Positions 6,401 through 6,575 of a stretch of DNA of 6,575 bases are shown one piece after another. Source of the DNA: Verrucomicrobiota bacterium (lineage in GTDB: Bacteria; Verrucomicrobiota; Verrucomicrobiia; Limisphaerales; UBA1096); assembly GCA_003972865.1 (NCBI GenBank), contig QOAX01000011.1:1-6575 (forward strand). The letters are read 5' to 3'. The number at the start of each line of letters is the position of its first letter. Position 1 is the stretch's first letter. The notes under the pieces are model-generated. The model made no database searches and was not told where the DNA came from. It worked only from the letters and a program-made list of their open reading frames with translations. Both the position numbers and the translations under genes were made by a program.

Positions 6401-6575
6401 TCAGGAAATGGGGGTCAGGTTTTCGGCCACGTCGGTTCGGTACGCCTTGGCCGCCGGGACCAGCCCGGCCAGCGCGCCCAACCCCAGCATGGCCAACGGC
6501 GCCCAAGCCATCACCGGCTGAAGCTCGAGCGGGTTGAGGACGATGCCGGTCTCCTGCCGAATAAACCAAGCGGCT
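6401..6575 (-). CDS. FtsX-like ABC transporter permease, C-terminal end (partial)
   Basis: A minus-strand reading frame enters from the right edge (first full codon at 6574) and ends in TGA at 6401-6403, giving 57 residues. It shows the usual end of MacB/FtsX-type permeases: a short periplasmic piece with NPLELQPV, a final transmembrane helix (MAWAPLAMLGLGALAGLVPA), and the cytoplasmic motif PAAKAYRTDVAENL, where P-A-x-x-A-x-x-x-D-V/P is a family hallmark. Such permeases normally work with an ATPase to move or extract envelope molecules by mechanotransmission. No ATPase is visible because the gene is cut. The lipoprotein and DUF3299 genes follow in the same direction 306 bases downstream and may belong to the same operon despite the intervening repeat element. 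Confidence 0.72.
   Translation of the reverse strand, partial: AAWFIRQETGIVLNPLELQPVMAWAPLAMLGLGALAGLVPAAKAYRTDVAENLTPIS

Noticed and set aside
6153..6569. Minus-strand open frame of 138 codons across the repeat element and the permease end
   Set aside because: It is out of frame with the permease C-terminus and reads through the inverted repeats, giving a Pro/Gly/Arg-rich product with no family.

Overview
All recognisable genes lie on the minus strand. The best fit is a member of the Verrucomicrobiota, possibly the Pedosphaera/Limisphaerales group, though related Planctomycetota or Lentisphaerota are not excluded. The main reason is a tandem run of five paralogous proteins that join a prepilin-type N-terminus to a C-terminal H-X9-DG motif, a family greatly expanded in those phyla. 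A DUF3299-type protein and a Tat-signal secreted protein at the edge fit the same group. The lineage is inferred from gene families; no marker gene is present.

In transcription order (right to left): the C-terminus of an FtsX-like ABC permease (6575-6401); a gene-free stretch of about 300 bp filled by a composite REP/MITE-like inverted-repeat element (about 6147-6327); a His-rich putative lipoprotein (6094-5624); a DUF3299-type membrane-anchored protein (5622-4858) separated from it by one base; five pseudopilin-like genes, numbered here by position from the left as P5 (4779-3874), P4 (3720-2890), P3 (2859-2023), P2 (1892-1035) and P1 (1022-243); and the start of a Tat-exported protein, probably a TIM-barrel sugar isomerase/epimerase-like enzyme (143-1).

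The five pseudopilin genes appear to form three transcription units: P5 alone, P4-P3, and P2-P1. Each unit begins with a sigma70-like promoter (TTGACA or TTGACG at -35). The P4-P3 and P2-P1 promoters are clearly related: an 18-base block ending in the -35 is 17/18 identical, and both have 54 bases from the -35 to the ATG. In all three units an in-frame TTG that would give a longer protein is the first base triplet of the -35 box, so the inner ATG starts are preferred. A good intrinsic terminator follows P3 and a weaker candidate follows P5.

No type II secretion or type IV pilus machinery (ATPase, inner-membrane platform, secretin, prepilin peptidase) is present, so the substrates of this cluster must use machinery encoded elsewhere. 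The flanking genes are visibly richer in G+C than the pseudopilin cluster. The palindrome GCTTG-NN-CAAGC recurs four times, once exactly within the spacer of the P5 promoter, which is the most unexplained small-scale signal in the window.
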